From Extensimonas soli (GTDB lineage Bacteria; Pseudomonadota; Gammaproteobacteria; Burkholderiales; Burkholderiaceae_C), in NCBI RefSeq assembly GCF_029211265.1, contig NZ_JARGEL010000013.1:465359-529358 (forward strand): a stretch of 64,000 nt of DNA, written 5' to 3'. Both the position numbers and the translations under genes were made by a program. Shown in pieces: positions 63,834 through 64,000 of this stretch (the stretch's first letter is position 1; each line of letters begins with the position of its first letter). The notes beneath the pieces are model-generated. The model was not told where the DNA came from. It ran no database searches and was given only the letters and a program-made list of their open reading frames with translations.

Positions 63834-63900
63834 ATTGGGGTCAGATTCCAATTTTCCGCCATCTCTGCCAGGCGGCTTTTTATTGGAATCTGACCCGAAT
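63834..63900. repeat. REP-like inverted pair after the MFS gene
   Basis: ATTGGGGTCAGATTCCAAT (63834-63852) and ATTGGAATCTGACCCGAAT (63882-63900) are inverted copies with one mismatch, around a 29-base centre. It is the same unit as at 7165, 7508 and 7557. The hairpin begins 5 bases after the MFS stop and may act as a transcript end. No gene is visible in the remaining 100 bases of the window. Confidence 0.8.
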
Positions 63901-64000
63901 GGCACTTACTTTAGCCGAGCGCCCGCTGCTGGCGCTGGCAATGCAATGATTCTGAGAAGGAAGCTGACGGCCGGGCAAACTGTTGGTACGACCCCAACAG

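Overview
The window is GC-rich, densely packed chromosomal DNA from a betaproteobacterium, most likely family Comamonadaceae (order Burkholderiales). This rests on the gene content and order: tig-clpP-clpX-lon behind a tRNA-Leu, hpnCDE for squalene, metG followed by a DUF3460 gene and scpA, and a conserved 205-residue protein beside a tRNA-Leu. It also rests on a dispersed intergenic motif, AAGCGCTAGCAGCTAT, which I remember as frequent in that family. No rRNA, CRISPR array, complete transposase gene or prophage is visible.

Layout. 1-2478 (minus): a three-gene operon of a thermostable-hemolysin-family protein, an acyl-CoA-synthetase-like AMP ligase and a heme-oxygenase-fold oxidase that runs off the left edge. 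2850-8856: an arginase-like protein with a FemAB-like acyltransferase, a MipA-type outer membrane protein, a CaCA cation exchanger and a putative Na+/H+ antiporter. 9119-10933: an ftsH homologue. 11132-13548: a tsdBA-like thiosulfate dehydrogenase pair behind a DUF2889 gene. 13933-18080: an acetyl-CoA hydrolase/transferase and a Lon-like protease. 18262-25232: a complete type I restriction-modification operon (hsdR, hsdS, hsdM) with a DUF1016/PD-(D/E)XK nuclease gene between hsdS and hsdM, joined by 4-bp overlaps. 25387-30087: ferrochelatase, a ferric-reductase-like flavoprotein, a HAD hydrolase, DUF2189 and DUF2788.

30062-35132 holds hpnE, hpnD and hpnC (farnesyl diphosphate to squalene), with an oppositely oriented chemoreceptor gene between hpnD and hpnC. 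35267-42656 is the proteostasis block tig-clpP-clpX-lon, flanked by tRNA-Leu(TAG) on the left and tRNA-Gly, tRNA-Cys, tRNA-Gly, tRNA-Leu(TAA) on the right. 42692-46357 (minus) carries mrp/apbC, class I fumarase and murI. 46591-52357 (plus) carries metG, DUF3460, scpA, nadB, panD and a small tautomerase-family protein. 52482-53182 is a Phd/VapC-type toxin-antitoxin pair between two copies of a 36-bp repeat. 53239-58324 is a LysR gene divergent from a valine-catabolism set (mmsA, acyl-CoA dehydrogenase, mmsB), followed by an MBL-fold hydrolase.

59592-62377 looks like the scar of a second defence-type locus: a C-terminal fragment of an unknown protein, a DUF1016 gene cut just before its catalytic motif, a piece of an AAA ATPase, and an intact AlbA_2/Schlafen-type gene with a GEVT tandem repeat. 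An LplT-like MFS transporter closes the window.

Small non-coding elements are frequent: two MITE-like elements (184 bp and 169 bp), a 77-bp element in two copies, REP-like palindromes carrying TTGGGGTCAGATTCCAA, and the dispersed 16-bp motif. The features most worth follow-up are the nuclease gene embedded in the type I RM operon together with its broken relative 35 kb away, the repeat-flanked toxin-antitoxin cassette, and the oxidase/ligase/hemolysin operon at the left edge.
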